Below, piece after piece: positions 11,519 to 22,351 of a DNA stretch of 64,000 nt. The stretch is from Gaertneriomyces semiglobifer (lineage: Eukaryota > Chytridiomycota > Chytridiomycetes > Spizellomycetales > Spizellomycetaceae), in assembly GCA_025558075.1 (NCBI GenBank), contig JAHLKF010000027.1, positions 124,001 through 188,000 on the forward strand. Reading direction: 5' to 3'. The notes below the pieces were generated by a model. The model worked only from the letters and a program-made list of their open reading frames with translations. It was not told the DNA's origin and searched no databases. How positions within the stretch are numbered: the stretch's first letter is position 1; each line of letters opens with the position of its first letter. The position numbers and the translations under genes were made by a program.

Positions 11519-11862
11519 CTCGGCAAACCCACGAGACGGGGAAAATACAAGATGCAAGTTCGACGATCAAGGTTCAATCATCCTCCCAGCAGAGCATATC
11601 CAACCCTTGGTGACGCCCGCCCTGCCCATGACGAGAGGATCCCTTTTTTTAAGCCGTTCATCGTTCAGGGTCGTCCGTTTGTTTCTATAATTGACTTTCG
11701 TGTGGAGACCTGCGCGCACTCGACGATTTTTTGGAGATCAAAAACGGAGACGACATTTGGTCGTTGCCAACAAGCGATTGATCCTGGAAGACGGGCGTTT
11801 TACAATTGGCGTAGCTATAGCACAGCATAGAGTAATATTAGAGGAAGGAGGAGCAGCGCACA
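11519..11862. other. Divergent kinesin/TyrRS intergenic region
   Basis: This stretch of 344 bp lies between two divergent start codons. A T-rich tract is near 11640. No further gene is supported. Confidence 0.5.
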
Positions 11863-13690
11863 ATGGGTTCCATGACGGCAGAAGAAAAGTAAGTGTTGCT
11901 TCGAATTCATTTTGCATTGGTGGGCCAGTGGCATGTGAAATAACCTGCATGATTCCCTTTTTCTAGGTATGCCCTGATTAACAGGAACCTGCAGGAGGTT
12001 CTTGGAGCGGAGCAAATCAAGAAGATTCTCCAGGAGCGAGATCTCAAGGTTTACTGGGGAACTGCTCCAACCGGAAGGCCACACATCGGCTACTTTGTTC
12101 CCATGACTAAAATTGCGGATCTCCTTCAAGCCGGCTGTCATGTCTGTATTTTGTCTCTTCTGTCTTTATCGAGTTGTATGCTCATTATGTATCTTCATAT
12201 GCCTGTAGGTCAAGATTTTGCTTGCGAACTTGCACGCCTATCTCGACAACATGAAAGCACCGTGGGACCGTCTTGAGCATCGCACCAAGTACTACGAGGC
12301 TACCATCAAAGCCATGCTTTCATCCATTGGTGTTCCTCTGGACAAGTTGGAGTTCATTGTTGGCACTTCTTACCAGTTGACAGAAAAATATTCGCTCGAT
12401 GTCTACAAAATGCTTGCGATCACCACCGAGCACGATGCAAAGAAGGCTGGTGCTGAAGTTGTCAAACAAGCCGCATCTCCTCTTATGTCTGCATTAGTGT
12501 ACCCCCTCCTTCAGGCCTTGGATGAGGAGTACCTAGATGTGGACGCACAATTCGGCGGAGTAGATCAACGAAAGATCTTCACGTTTGCAGAGAAATACAT
12601 GCCTCACTTGGGCTACAAGAAGCGATCGCACTTGATGAATCCCATGGTGGCGGGTCTGCGCGGTTCAAAAATGAGTGCATCAGACCCAGATTCCAAAGTG
12701 GACTTGCTTGATGATGCGAAAACAGTTGCGCGGAAGATTAAAAAGGCATTCTGTGAAGAGGGCAATGTGACTGATAACCCGTTGCTCGAGTTCTTAAAGG
12801 CGGTCGTATTCTCTGCTCGCTCTCTAACCGATCCGAACTACAAATTCATTGTCTCGCGCCCGGAGAAATTTGGTGGAGACATAGTGTTCAACAGTTACCA
12901 GGATGTTGAGGACGCATTCAGAGAAAAGCGCTTGCATCCGCTTGATTTGAAAAATGGAACTGCAGACGCAATCAACTTTCTCCTCGAGCCTATTCGTCAA
13001 GTTTTCCAAGACGAAAAGCTGATCCAACTGGCAAAGGATGCTTATGACGAACCTACACAGGCCAAGACCGTCAAAACCCCGAAGCAAAAGGGCGGTGCGC
13101 CTGCGGCAGCGGAACCGGATACAGAAGATTTCTCTAAACTGGACATCAAGGTCGGCAAAATTGTAGAAGTGAAGCAACATCCTGATGCAGAGGTGGGTCT
13201 GATGAGGTTGTTCTCATCTCTAGCTCTCTCGAACCTGTACTCACAGTTTGTACCCATTTAGTCCCTCTATGTAGAAACTATTGACCTGGGCGAAGAGACC
13301 GGCCCAAGAACAATCGTCAGCGGTCTTGCAAAGTTCATACCAATGTCGGACCTTCAGGATCGCCATGTTCTTGTTCTCGCCAATCTGAAACCAGCTAAAC
13401 TGAGAGGAGTTGTATCAAACGGCATGGTTTTGGCTGCCTCCAATGCTGAGGATTCCATCGTGGAATTGCTGGAGCCAGCACCTGGATCTGCCATTGGCGA
13501 AGTGGTTAAAGTGGAGGGTTTTGAGCATGCGCCATCTGCGCAGTTGAACCCCAAGAAGGACGTATTTGGCAAGTGCTCGAAAGAAATGACCTCTGGAGAT
13601 GATCTGGTAGTCCGCTTCAGGAATCTGGCACTTTCCACCGCCGCTGGTCCCGTGAAGGTGAAATCCTTGACGGCTGCGCGAATCGGATAA
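11863..13690 (+). CDS. YARS1: Cytoplasmic tyrosyl-tRNA synthetase with EMAPII-like C-terminal domain
   Basis: Model: join(11863..11888, 11967..12141, 12209..13192, 13262..13690), 537 aa. It charges tRNA-Tyr with tyrosine. Class I signatures are [10 protein letters not shown] (HIGH-like, about 43-52) and GSKMSAS (KMSKS-like, about 219-225). Other conserved blocks are [13 protein letters not shown] and [20 protein letters not shown]. After a Lys/Ala-rich linker, residues about 365-537 form a tRNA-binding OB fold: [18 protein letters not shown], then after the last intron [12 protein letters not shown] and [18 protein letters not shown]. This is the animal-type architecture. Budding-yeast TyrRS lacks the C-terminal module. 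The first coding exon is only 26 nt. Shared upstream region with the kinesin. Confidence 0.96.
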
Positions 13691-14104
13691 CGGCACTAGC
13701 CCTTTCATGCCGCGCTGTCCTAACGAGAAAACAGCACAGCATAGTTGATTCATTGTGGATATCTGTAATTGCGGGATCTTATATACTTGCCATTTATTCT
13801 ACACATAGCTTTTGTTGCAAATATGAACTTATGTCCGTGGGCTCACGCCTGTGTTCCTATCTATGTTTCGGCGACCGCCTGTTGCGTCTGTCTCACCTGC
13901 GATAAGGGTTCATCTACGATGCAACTGGACGACGCTTACTCAGATACTGATGTGCCCGGTACATCAGTGCCTTACTACACATGCTTTTCGAAGTTAACTC
14001 GGGGTTCGCCGCTGAGTTCTAACGGCGCAAATGCGTGATGCTCGCACCGTGTAGCGGAACATTTGATACGATTGTCATTCCAAAAAATCAGTTGAGTGTA
14101 ACTA
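13691..14104. other. TyrRS/SOG2 convergent intergenic region
   Basis: This is 3' flanking sequence between two convergent genes. The short ORFs have no recognisable features. Confidence 0.5.
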
Positions 14105-16024
14105 TCAGGGATGACTCATGGTCCTCATTAATTGCGCAGGTAACCCGCCGTCTTCGGTGGCCTTCTGTATGCCTAAAGCCAAGGCCTTTGTCGCCCGAGT
14201 AAGGTGTTGCAGCCCAGCCAATACCGGCTTTGGAAGAGGATGACTGAGGGAGAGCGAGCGTGCGGCCGTGGACATTGCTGTTATAGCCTGCACCCGGAAT
14301 TAATTAGCATTACTTATGGTTCTCTCATTGCTATGCCGCAACCATGGTATACATACCTTGATAAAACCTCTGACTTCCCCAGCAAAATCCCTTAACCCGT
14401 TCATATCCACTGTATCGCCACTTTGCTGGCTTTCTTGCTCGCCTTCGGTACGGTAGTCTAGCAGCAACCCTTCCAGCCGTAACATACCCGCATCGATCGC
14501 CTCCATTGTCGTCAACAGTTCCGTAGCAACCGCAGAAGCATTTGACGCATCCGTTACACCTCGCAGTTGAGGAGCGTTCTTCAGCATAGCAATCACATCC
14601 TTTGCTGCTACCATCGTAGTATTTGTTAAGGAGTACAATGGTTGTAGAAGCGCCCGTTTTAACGGCTCGAATCGGGCGGGAGCCGCTGAAGATAAAGCCG
14701 AGGTTGACGGCGTAGATGTAGTAGCAGATGTAAGAGGTGGTGCATCTACTATTGCCGGTTCAGGGCTGTGAGCAAGTCGTGGCACCGCAGACTTTCTGCT
14801 CAAATTTTGTACCAGAACACCAAGGTCCACATTCCCCACGTACCACTCTCCAACTACCCGTCGTGAGAGCCTCACATCATGAGATCTCACTATCCCGGCG
14901 TCACGCACTGTATTTAGCAAGGATTTGGTAGCTTGTGTCAACGATCGGAGACATTCAGCGGTTTTAGCATCATCATGAACGGCTGCCGAGGAGGTCACGT
15001 ACGTGATTGCACTTTGAGCTACGACATCTAGAGTATTCAGCTCTTCAGAGAGAGTGGATCGTTTGGCGGCTTGTGATGGGTATGAGACGGTCGAAGATGA
15101 TTCGAGGTTATGGAGAATCTTGCAGAATGTGGCAACGACCCTCATCAATTCGCGCAAGGCACCCAACTGTCCGTCATGCGGAGGTGGATGAACTTTATCT
15201 TCACTCCAATGAATCCACCACTTCTCCTTCGTAGCACTAAGTGGGCCTGATTTTGGCCTTCTCCGACCAGCGTTGTCAGCAACCCACTGTCTCACTTTGG
15301 CTACCCATTCTGTGGGGTCAGTGCCTGCATCACACTTTAGCACGTCTTTCGGCGGCCATATCAATGGATTATGTTCGAGTTTTAAAACTTTGAGTTCGGT
15401 ATCACCAAACCAGGTGGGAAGAGCGGTGATCCTGTTGCGGGCTATGCTCAACACCTTCAATCGAACAAGCGTGCCAGGTTCATCGGGCAGTCGTTTCAGC
15501 TTATTGCGGCTGATATCAAGAATCTCCAACACAGGTAATGCTGTGAGACAGGAAGGGATGTCGGTATGAAGGTTGCCTTTTAAATTCAGATAGCGAAGCT
15601 TTGTCAAGTTCGAGAGTGAGCGCGGCAAAGTTGAAAGGAGGTTATGAGAAAGCCCCAGCCGTTCTAGAGAGACCAAACTTCCGATTTGTGGAGGGAGAGA
15701 CGTAAGTCTCCGTTGGGAAAGGCTAAGAGATGTGGAGGAGAGTGTCGCCGGGTCGGCGAGCAGGGCTGTTAAAGACTGGGATTTCGACACTGGCTGTACA
15801 TTGCCCAATGGACTTTCTGGTAGGTCTGATGATTCAGTCGTAAAGAGAACAGATCGTTTGTCCTGTGAATCGTCTCCGTCACTGCCTTTGGTGTTCACCG
15901 TTAAGGAGATATTGTCATCCGAGTATCGCTCAGCAGTACCAGTCAATTGCGATAATGCCGTATCCGACTTTTCAGCTTCGTCTTCCTCACATACGACTTC
16001 CTCCCTAGTCGCATCCTGTTCCAT
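14105..16024 (-). CDS. SOG2: SOG2-like leucine-rich-repeat protein of the RAM signalling network
   Basis: Model: complement join(14105..14287, 14357..16024), 616 aa; the intron carries a TGCTAATT branch-like site and a gtatgt donor. Residues about 85-240 hold LRRs (LSLSQRRLTSLPPQIGSL, LERLGLSHNLLSTLP, LEILDISRNKLKRLP, LKVLSIARNRITALP). The remaining part is helical with Ser/Thr/Ala linkers and ends in a conserved-looking helix that crosses the intron (RDFAGEVRGFIK-AITAMSTAARS). LRR block plus this C-terminal domain is the layout of Sog2, which scaffolds the Mob2-Cbk1 kinase pathway for polarity and cell separation. Orthology is inferred from architecture, so a generic LRR protein remains possible. 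Confidence 0.75.
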
Positions 16025-16405
16025 TTCTTCTATTAGGCGGCATGTGTGCCGTTTACTTCAAGTGTGCTCTTGGTGGTCGCTTTGTCACGTCGAGAAACTC
16101 GTTTGTTTGACCACGAAGCTAACGGACCAAGTTACTTGCTACAAACCTTCAAAGCGACAGCTATTATGCGGGAATGGACCCGTTGAAGAACGGGAGCTGC
16201 AAAGGATTGCAATGCAAATGTTGAAACGCTAACTGGTTATGTTTTCGTCCACTGATTGGCATTTCATGCTCTCAGGACAGAGTAACATCTTCCGCCACCG
16301 TGCGGATTAGCAAGTTTGATGCATAAGCTTCTTTCATGTTTCCCTTACTAAGATGAAGGAGCCAGTTACCCTCTTGAGTGTGTCAGCGATTCAGTTTTGC
16401 AGTAA
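16025..16405. other. Divergent SOG2-like/ALG14 intergenic region
   Basis: This stretch of 381 bp separates divergent start codons and shows no additional gene. Confidence 0.5.
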
Positions 16406-17200
16406 ATGTTGAGCAGCTCTGTCGGTGCAAGATCTTTACAAGCACGCACACCCATGAGACCACAGTTAAGCTTCGTTCCCGACATCAACCAAAAGATGTT
16501 TGCGCATGTACTCTGCCTGTCCTTACTAGCGGCGACGTTTTGGCTGCTTGTTGGGTTCCTTTGCGCCTTGCCTCCCCGGATCCGCACTCGTATTCCTCTG
16601 CTCAGGTCGCTGCTCTTGTGCAAAGGTCGACAGTCCTCGTTCGACCGGAAAAAACCAAGATCCTCATGCCCTACAGTTATTGTCCTTGGCTCCGGAGGTC
16701 ACACTCATGAAATGGGTTTGCTTCTACACGCCGTAGATCCTAAAGTGTTTCATCCTCGAATCTACATCTTGGCAGATACAGATGCGAACAGTTTGGCGAA
16801 GGCCAGAAAATGGGAAGAGGCTTGGGGCGCTGTGGAAGGACAGGACTGGCACACTTGCGCAGTTGTCAGAACGAGAGAAGTGGGCGGATCATTTGTTTAT
16901 GCCGTTGCAAGAGCTGTATCTGGAGGAATCATTGCCATTAAACTGCTATGGAAGCATCGGGCAGGCTTGGTACTGTGTAATGGGCCTGGCACATGTGTTC
17001 CCGTCTGTCTCGCTGCCTTTGTGTTGAGAATGCTGCGTCTGAGAAGCATCAGAACGGTCTTTGTAGAAAGCCTAGCTAGGGTAAACGACCTCTCTTTGAC
17101 CGGAAAGATCCTGTACTGGTTCGTTGACCGCATCATTGTACAATGGCCGAGCCTCAAAGCAAAATGGAAAGGGGTCGAATATACAGGACGGTTGGTCTGA
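16406..17200 (+). CDS. ALG14: UDP-GlcNAc transferase subunit ALG14
   Basis: A single exon encodes 264 aa. Alg14 anchors catalytic Alg13 at the cytosolic face of the ER; together they add the second GlcNAc to dolichol-PP-GlcNAc. Seen: an N-terminal hydrophobic helix (MFAHVLCLSLLAATFWLLVG, about 31-50), the GSGGHTHEMG loop (about 95-104), YILADTDANS, LLCNGPGTCVPVC and VFVESLARVNDLSLTGKILY, ending in QWPSLKAKW...YTGRLV as the family does. Length is normal for ALG14. Translation could begin at the internal Met 31 directly before the anchor helix; the first ATG is kept here because the frame is open. Confidence 0.93.
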   Translation: MLSSSVGARSLQARTPMRPQLSFVPDINQKMFAHVLCLSLLAATFWLLVGFLCALPPRIRTRIPLLRSLLLCKGRQSSFDRKKPRSSCPTVIVLGSGGHTHEMGLLLHAVDPKVFHPRIYILADTDANSLAKARKWEEAWGAVEGQDWHTCAVVRTREVGGSFVYAVARAVSGGIIAIKLLWKHRAGLVLCNGPGTCVPVCLAAFVLRMLRLRSIRTVFVESLARVNDLSLTGKILYWFVDRIIVQWPSLKAKWKGVEYTGRLV

Positions 17201-17596
17201 AGCGGAACGGAAGTCACACCTCGGTGGATGTCGCTGGTGCTAAGAGGCGGTGGTGCTCTCGGGAGGTGATTGTCCCAACGCTTAGATATATGGAAGAAAT
17301 CCTCTCTATTGGAGAAGTTCACGGCATCGACATCGTGATACCGGACGCTCCCCGGAGAGCTCTTTCCATTCCTTTACTACGATCCCATCCTTCTATGCTA
17401 CACATGTTAATTTAAAGCTCATGGCATCAGTGTTTCGCTATCCTTGTGACGGGAATTGGTTCCAATGTTACGAGCCAAGATCCAGCATCTCAACATCGTA
17501 ATGAATATCGACTCGATTCCCATTCGAGCTCCACACGCCCAGCATCGACGTGGTGGCCGGCACTGCCCTGGCAAACGCTGACGCCCAGGTGTAGGG
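17201..17596. other. ALG14/COX18 convergent intergenic region
   Basis: Both genes end here. No other gene is supported. Confidence 0.5.
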
Positions 17597-18685
17597 TCAC
17601 AGCTTTCCAGCTCTTCGTAGGAGCCAGAACATGCAGTTTTGAATGACACTGAAGCCTGCCGATGTTGCCCAGAACAAACTCAAAATCTACATGAGACAAG
17701 CAAATGAATCATCAAGGACACGCCTAGGTGATGAATCAAGTGCATACACACCATAGGAACTTGGGTAGATACAGGGATGATGATAATGGCCAGTGTTCGG
17801 AAGATAAAAGTTAGCAGCCGATGCTCTTTACCGCCTCCCATAGCAACTGTAGAGCGATTCAGCTACATAACTGCCGTGAGCATAAGGCATACGAGTTCAA
17901 ATAGATGCAATAACTAAATACCTCGACGTTCAGTAGGTGTAAAAACCCAATGCTCAGGGGAAATATCATGGTTGGATCAGGGGCAGTCAAGTCAATAAAC
18001 CATAAGCTACCACCGTCAACCAAACCCGCCAATGCCGCTGGCGGGGCATCCAGAAACGGCGCCGGAAAGGCCGCCATGCGCCGTAATGCCAATGATATAG
18101 TGATCCATAGCGGTATTTGCACAAATGGCAACAGGATCGTTTTGAAAGGATGGCAATTGTATGTTTTCAGCAGCTCATTGCGCTTCTCTTTATACTAGAA
18201 TGCCATCTGTTAGGCTCAATCGATACTGCCGTAAATGACACGTTTGCCAGGTAACGTACGAGCTTTTCGACCATGAGCTTGTTGCCTCCTTGTAAATGTA
18301 CCTTATGGACAATCGTCTGCCGCCAACTATCTAGCAACGGCTGCAGGCTTTCCAGTCTGGCGACTCTTCTTCGCTGTTGAACTGCGAGCGGCAGAGTACA
18401 TGTTGATCTAAGCGCTATCGTGCATGTGATTATAGTGGCCCACCAGGGTAGGCCTGTTGATGCTTGCGCAAGTTGAAGGCCTTTTTCCGCCCAGGTGATG
18501 GGCGACAGTGGGATTTGATCTAGCACGGGAAGAAGCGATAGATATCGTTTGGGACCGGCAGATCGCAAGACACCAGAGTAGTCCCGACAGACGGACGGTG
18601 AGCTGAAATGTCGAATGTGGGGTCGGATTAAGCTCTTCAGTAGATGGACGACTGCCGTTCTAGGCACTACGATCTTGAGTGACAT
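17597..18685 (-). CDS. COX18: Mitochondrial inner-membrane insertase COX18 (OXA1/YidC family)
   Basis: Model: complement join(17597..17686, 17752..17862, 17922..18194, 18260..18685), 299 aa, all phases consistent. COX18 exports the C-terminal domain of Cox2 across the inner membrane. The N-terminus is basic and Ser-rich, like a matrix presequence. YidC-fold signs follow: LPWWATIITCTIALRSTCTL (TM1), QQRRRVARLESLQPLL, LPFVQIPLWITISLALRRM (TM2), PLSIGFLHLLNVE, FIFRTLAIIIIPVSTQVPM and LSLFWATSAGFSVIQN (last TM pair). Length fits COX18 (about 300) better than OXA1 (about 400), and there is no long charged C-terminal tail. The stop at 17597-17599 directly follows RRAGKL; a short further exon cannot be excluded. 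Confidence 0.88.
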
Positions 18686-18982
18686 TCTCTTCCGCTGGCC
18701 TTCCTAACCATGGTATACTTCAAGGATATGGCCCCACCGCCTCTATGCTGCGTTCGTCGCATGCTTTCAATTCATCAGTTGGTGAAGCGACAACCGTGAC
18801 AGGCAACCACGAAGCGTGCTGCGGAATTGCAAGAAACAGGAAGATGTACGTTACTTCCTAACCAGCAAACCTTTCTTGCTAGGCAATGATAGAACAGAAT
18901 AAAGGAAGGCAGAACAATGTCGGGTGGTATATAGGTTCATATGTATTTCTTGTGACAAAGATCCATCCATTTTGCCAACGTA

Positions 18983-19411
18983 CTAACCCAAAAAGATAAC
19001 GACGAATGCATACAGCACTATGTTGGCAAATACAAAGTCAGCAAATGCTCTCTCTGGTGATAGTTTGTTGAAGTCCTTCGTTTGCGGATTTACTTGGCTT
19101 CTGAGGTTCGCCGCAAGCACGAAGCTTCCAACACTTGCACCAAATCCAGCCAAGAAACTGTTGTACGGATACGTCCCGGCTAGAATGACATAAACAAACT
19201 GAATCACTCCTGTCAACATGAGAAAAACGAGGTAGGCGTCGATGAGTTTGAGGGATTGCGGGGTTGTCGTGGTATACGCGGCGAAGAGACGACGGACGAG
19301 ATCTGCTTGTTGCCCCACAGCACCGCTTGATCCCGCCAGCTGTCCTGAAACGCTCTTAACAGCCGTCGCTGCAGATGACGCTGCTGACGATGCTGACGGA
19401 TGCTTGCCCAT
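18983..19411 (-). CDS. OST2: Oligosaccharyltransferase subunit OST2/DAD1
   Basis: A single exon encodes 142 aa, with its ATG at 19411 (the frame is open upstream but lacks another ATG). It is a small integral subunit of the ER oligosaccharyltransferase that transfers the preassembled glycan to Asn-X-Ser/Thr. Seen: LKLIDAYLVFLMLTGVIQFV (TM1), GTYPYNSFLAGFGASVGSFV (TM2), LRSQVNP, and FADFVFANIVLYAFVVIFLG (TM3) ending exactly as the family does. The first 45 residues are an Ala/Ser/Gly-rich extension longer than in yeast or human DAD1. With ALG14 nearby this makes two N-glycosylation genes within 3 kb, though they are not co-oriented. Confidence 0.95.
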   Translation of the reverse strand: MGKHPSASSAASSAATAVKSVSGQLAGSSGAVGQQADLVRRLFAAYTTTTPQSLKLIDAYLVFLMLTGVIQFVYVILAGTYPYNSFLAGFGASVGSFVLAANLRSQVNPQTKDFNKLSPERAFADFVFANIVLYAFVVIFLG

Positions 19412-19782
19412 CGTTCCCAATTCTTCCAGAGACTCTCGAGAACTTCCTGCAGCACAGCATCAGAATACCATCTTATTTGACATCTAACTCCTGAATGACA
19501 CCCAGAAAGCCAAACGCATCTTCCTGGTCTTACCTTGATAAGCACCGGCTCCTGGTCAAGTGTTTATTGCTCGTCTTGGGCAAGGGACGAAAGCGGTGCT
19601 GTTCTGTTCGAAAACGCGACGAGTTCGCATTTCTGCTCTGCAAACGACCATTAGGGCCCGACCAGCGGGAAAAGGATTTGTACATATAATAGTTAAGAAA
19701 CCGTCAAGGAAAGCAGCTACGAGACGGGGGAGTTACTAGCACTAACTCCTGCATCGTAATTTGGTTCGGTTTTGGGGCGGTA
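19412..19782. other. Divergent OST2/hypothetical intergenic region
   Basis: This is 371 bp of shared upstream sequence. No gene features were recognised. Confidence 0.5.
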
Positions 19783-21460
19783 ATGTTTCCGGACGAACAC
19801 CTCACACTCACTCCTCGTAACATACGTCGTCGAATCTTCATTGGAGACGTCGGACCGTCCGGTACCGGCAGTCCTGGCAATGAATCATGGCGGTTAGACC
19901 AAGAACAACAACAGAGCCCAAGTTTGGATAGCTGTCGGCGGCGAGAAACGTCGCCGGCAATGTTTACTTTGTACAGAGACCGGACCAAACTTGAACGAGA
20001 GGAGGAGGATGACGACTCTGGTGATGATCATGCCTTCATGGCTGTGACACCCATACCGAGGTGCCCGAGAATCAGGCGAACCAACTCATTGTATTTAAAC
20101 ATCGCACAACCGGGCCAATTGAGCGGGCAGGCTCTGCAGGCCTCAACGACAACCCGGCTAGGTGCTGCCGTTTCCCAGGATACAATGCAGATGGATTTTG
20201 CGAAAAGACGAAATTCCGATGCAATGGTTAGCAACATGAATCCGTCGACTTTCTTCTCGACCGCCGAGTATTAATTGGTTTTGCTAGTCAATTTCGGGTG
20301 AAGGATCTGATAGCATGATGTTGTCGACGCCAGAAAGACCCGTCGAGAAGCGTATTTCTGCATCGGTTTCTGGAAAACCGCTGAGTAGGATACAAACCTT
20401 GTTGAAGGTGATTTAGTGGTCTGCTTCCAGTGGAAATCTAGCCTCATGTCTAATATGCCATGCGCTTCAGGAAGAAACGCAACCTTTTGCCAAGGAGATT
20501 GCGCATGAACGGGCGTTGAATTTGGCGGCTTCACAAGTACTTGGCGACATGGACGAAAACACACCGCCCGTGTCACCTATGAATACGTCAACTGCAATAC
20601 ACAGCTGTGAAATGGAGGACGAGGCACTTACTCCGCTGCCCGTGCCTGTGCGAACAGTTGCTATACCAAACTCGGCGCTGAAGGATCCTGCGACCTATGT
20701 ATCACACTCCTCGAAGCTCAACCCGGAGAACTCTGTACGTGCTAGTTTTTGATGCTGTGCACTGTAAGCAACGCGCTCATGATGTGTTTACCAGTTCCTG
20801 AGTCGGCAACAGGAGATGATGTCTTGTTCTCCTTTACTGTCACCAGTCCACACGAGCTTCACAATGAGCATGAGCATGTCTCCTTGCAACGCCGAGAGGA
20901 AGGGCAAGCGCAAACGTAACTACCCAACAATTGGTTTTGGTACGAGGCTCTCTTTAATCATGGTTCTTGACTCTTGTAGAATCTGGCGATGCCGAACGAT
21001 TTGAACCATACAGCAAACGCCAACATCGTATGCCATCCTCTCCAACTGTTCATTCCCCAAGTGTAGGCGCTTTGCGAACGAGTTCCACACCACCACCATT
21101 TAGCCTGCCGTTCCCGCTGGTATTTCAACGTCAACGGTCTCCAAGTGTATCCAGTACCTCGAGCGTCACAAGCATGTGGGGAGTGGAACGTAACGGTGCT
21201 ATCGCACCCAATGGAAATGGATACAGTTTGACAATGCCATCAGGTACGCGCGTAAGCAGTCTTCTATATAAGCACTGATAACTGGTGGCTAACGATGTGA
21301 TGGTTAAGTCGCAAATACTAATCCCACACTTGCAATGCCAAATGCCGTGCAATTGACGAACGGTGGCGCCGTACCACCGCCTAGTCCAAGAACGCTAGGT
21401 GCATTGCTGAATTTAGGTGGCACACAGGAAGGGTTCAACAAGATGAAGATCAATGAGTGA
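19783..21460 (+). CDS. Unrecognised Ser/Pro-rich, probably nuclear protein
   Basis: Model: join(19783..20267, 20314..20407, 20471..20734, 20795..20915, 20980..21243, 21309..21460), 459 aa; five introns of 46-65 nt keep the frame. The protein is mostly disordered. It has many SP/TP sites (ENTPPVSPM, ALTPLPVP, SPLLSPVH, SSPTVHSPSVG) and a basic cluster ERKGKRKQ that could act as a nuclear signal. The start is TLTPRNIRRRIFIGDVGPSG, an acidic EREEEDDDSGDD patch follows at about 70, and the C-terminal segment PRTLGALLNLGGTQEGFNKM looks more ordered. The pattern suggests a cyclin-dependent-kinase substrate or transcription regulator (inference only). No family was recognised. Confidence 0.65.
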
Positions 21461-21480
21461 TATCTGAAATTTGGCGGAGA

Positions 21481-22028
21481 TCAAAGTTCTTGATGGCCTT
21501 GTGCATTGAGCAAATCAACGTCGGTGGAGTTCGGAATTCGGAGTGGGAGCAGAATTTCTTCAATGGCCGTCTGGAGAAGTCGTAACACTAAGAGTACAAC
21601 GTACAGCATTTTCATGACGTTCAATCTGTGGGTATGTTACCGTGCTACCACCAGGCATATTTCACGGGGAGTACTCACCCACCTCTGTCTAGTGTTAGCA
21701 GTTGACTCCTCACGCATACTCCACACCAAGGCCGATTTCCGTGCACGTATTTCGAAGTCAAGCACCTCCATATAAAGCACTGTTTACCGTGCTCGGTATC
21801 TTCGACAAGAGTCGAATCCACGACTTGATGATCTTGGTCAACATTAACCATTGAATGCGCCAAACGCCCTTGACTGCGAGCCATTGTGCTTATGGAATTC
21901 CTTTGTGGCGCCCTATAACTGGGAGGCGGCGCATTCAAATATGTCTGTAAACGTGCCTGAAGGCGAATGACAGCTTGGTGGGGAATGAGTGGGCAAGACT
22001 GGATGATCATGCATGCCGAAAGAAGCAT
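21481..22028 (-). CDS. Small unrecognised protein with hydrophobic segment, contains a 10-nt micro-exon
   Basis: Model: complement join(21481..21625, 21679..21688, 21788..22028), 131 aa. Support comes from splice signals: donor gtaaac at 21787, a perfect branch-plus-acceptor stretch (ctgctaacactag), a 10-nt exon, donor gtgagt, acceptor cccacag, then 47 further codons in frame to a TGA. The N-terminal part is Pro/Ser-containing with a PPPSY (PPxY-like) motif. The C-terminal part has a hydrophobic run (MLYVVLLVLRLLQ) that could be a membrane helix. The true start may lie further upstream, since a spliced exon from an ATG near 22180 is possible. No homology was recognised. It is tail-to-tail with the preceding gene, only 20 bp apart. 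Confidence 0.45.
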
Positions 22029-22351
22029 CGCGATGACCGGCTGGTGGTGGCCTTTGTAACAATGAACCCCGATAGCTCGCTGCTGGCAGTGGCAGCGTCA
22101 AGTGTTGCCGTAGCATCACGTAGTATCTAAGTAGCATTGGAGCATGTTCACCAGGTAGCACTTACGAACTGTTGGGAGTCTCATGGATATAAATACAAGC
22201 ATACTGATTCAGATTGAAAACATAACTATGTACAAGTGATGCAATGAAAAAAGCCCCTATATATACACATCTACAAGCGACTGCCCCGCTTTTTCTTCTG
22301 GCCATGCTCATGTGCATCTCCCGAGCTTCGACTCCTCTTATGGCCAGCTAG
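22029..22351. other. Region between small gene and HSP104
   Basis: This holds the likely HSP104 3' flank and the 5' region (possibly an upstream exon) of the small minus-strand gene. Another Pro-rich minus-strand reading frame overlaps 21913-22161 but could not be joined convincingly. Confidence 0.4.
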
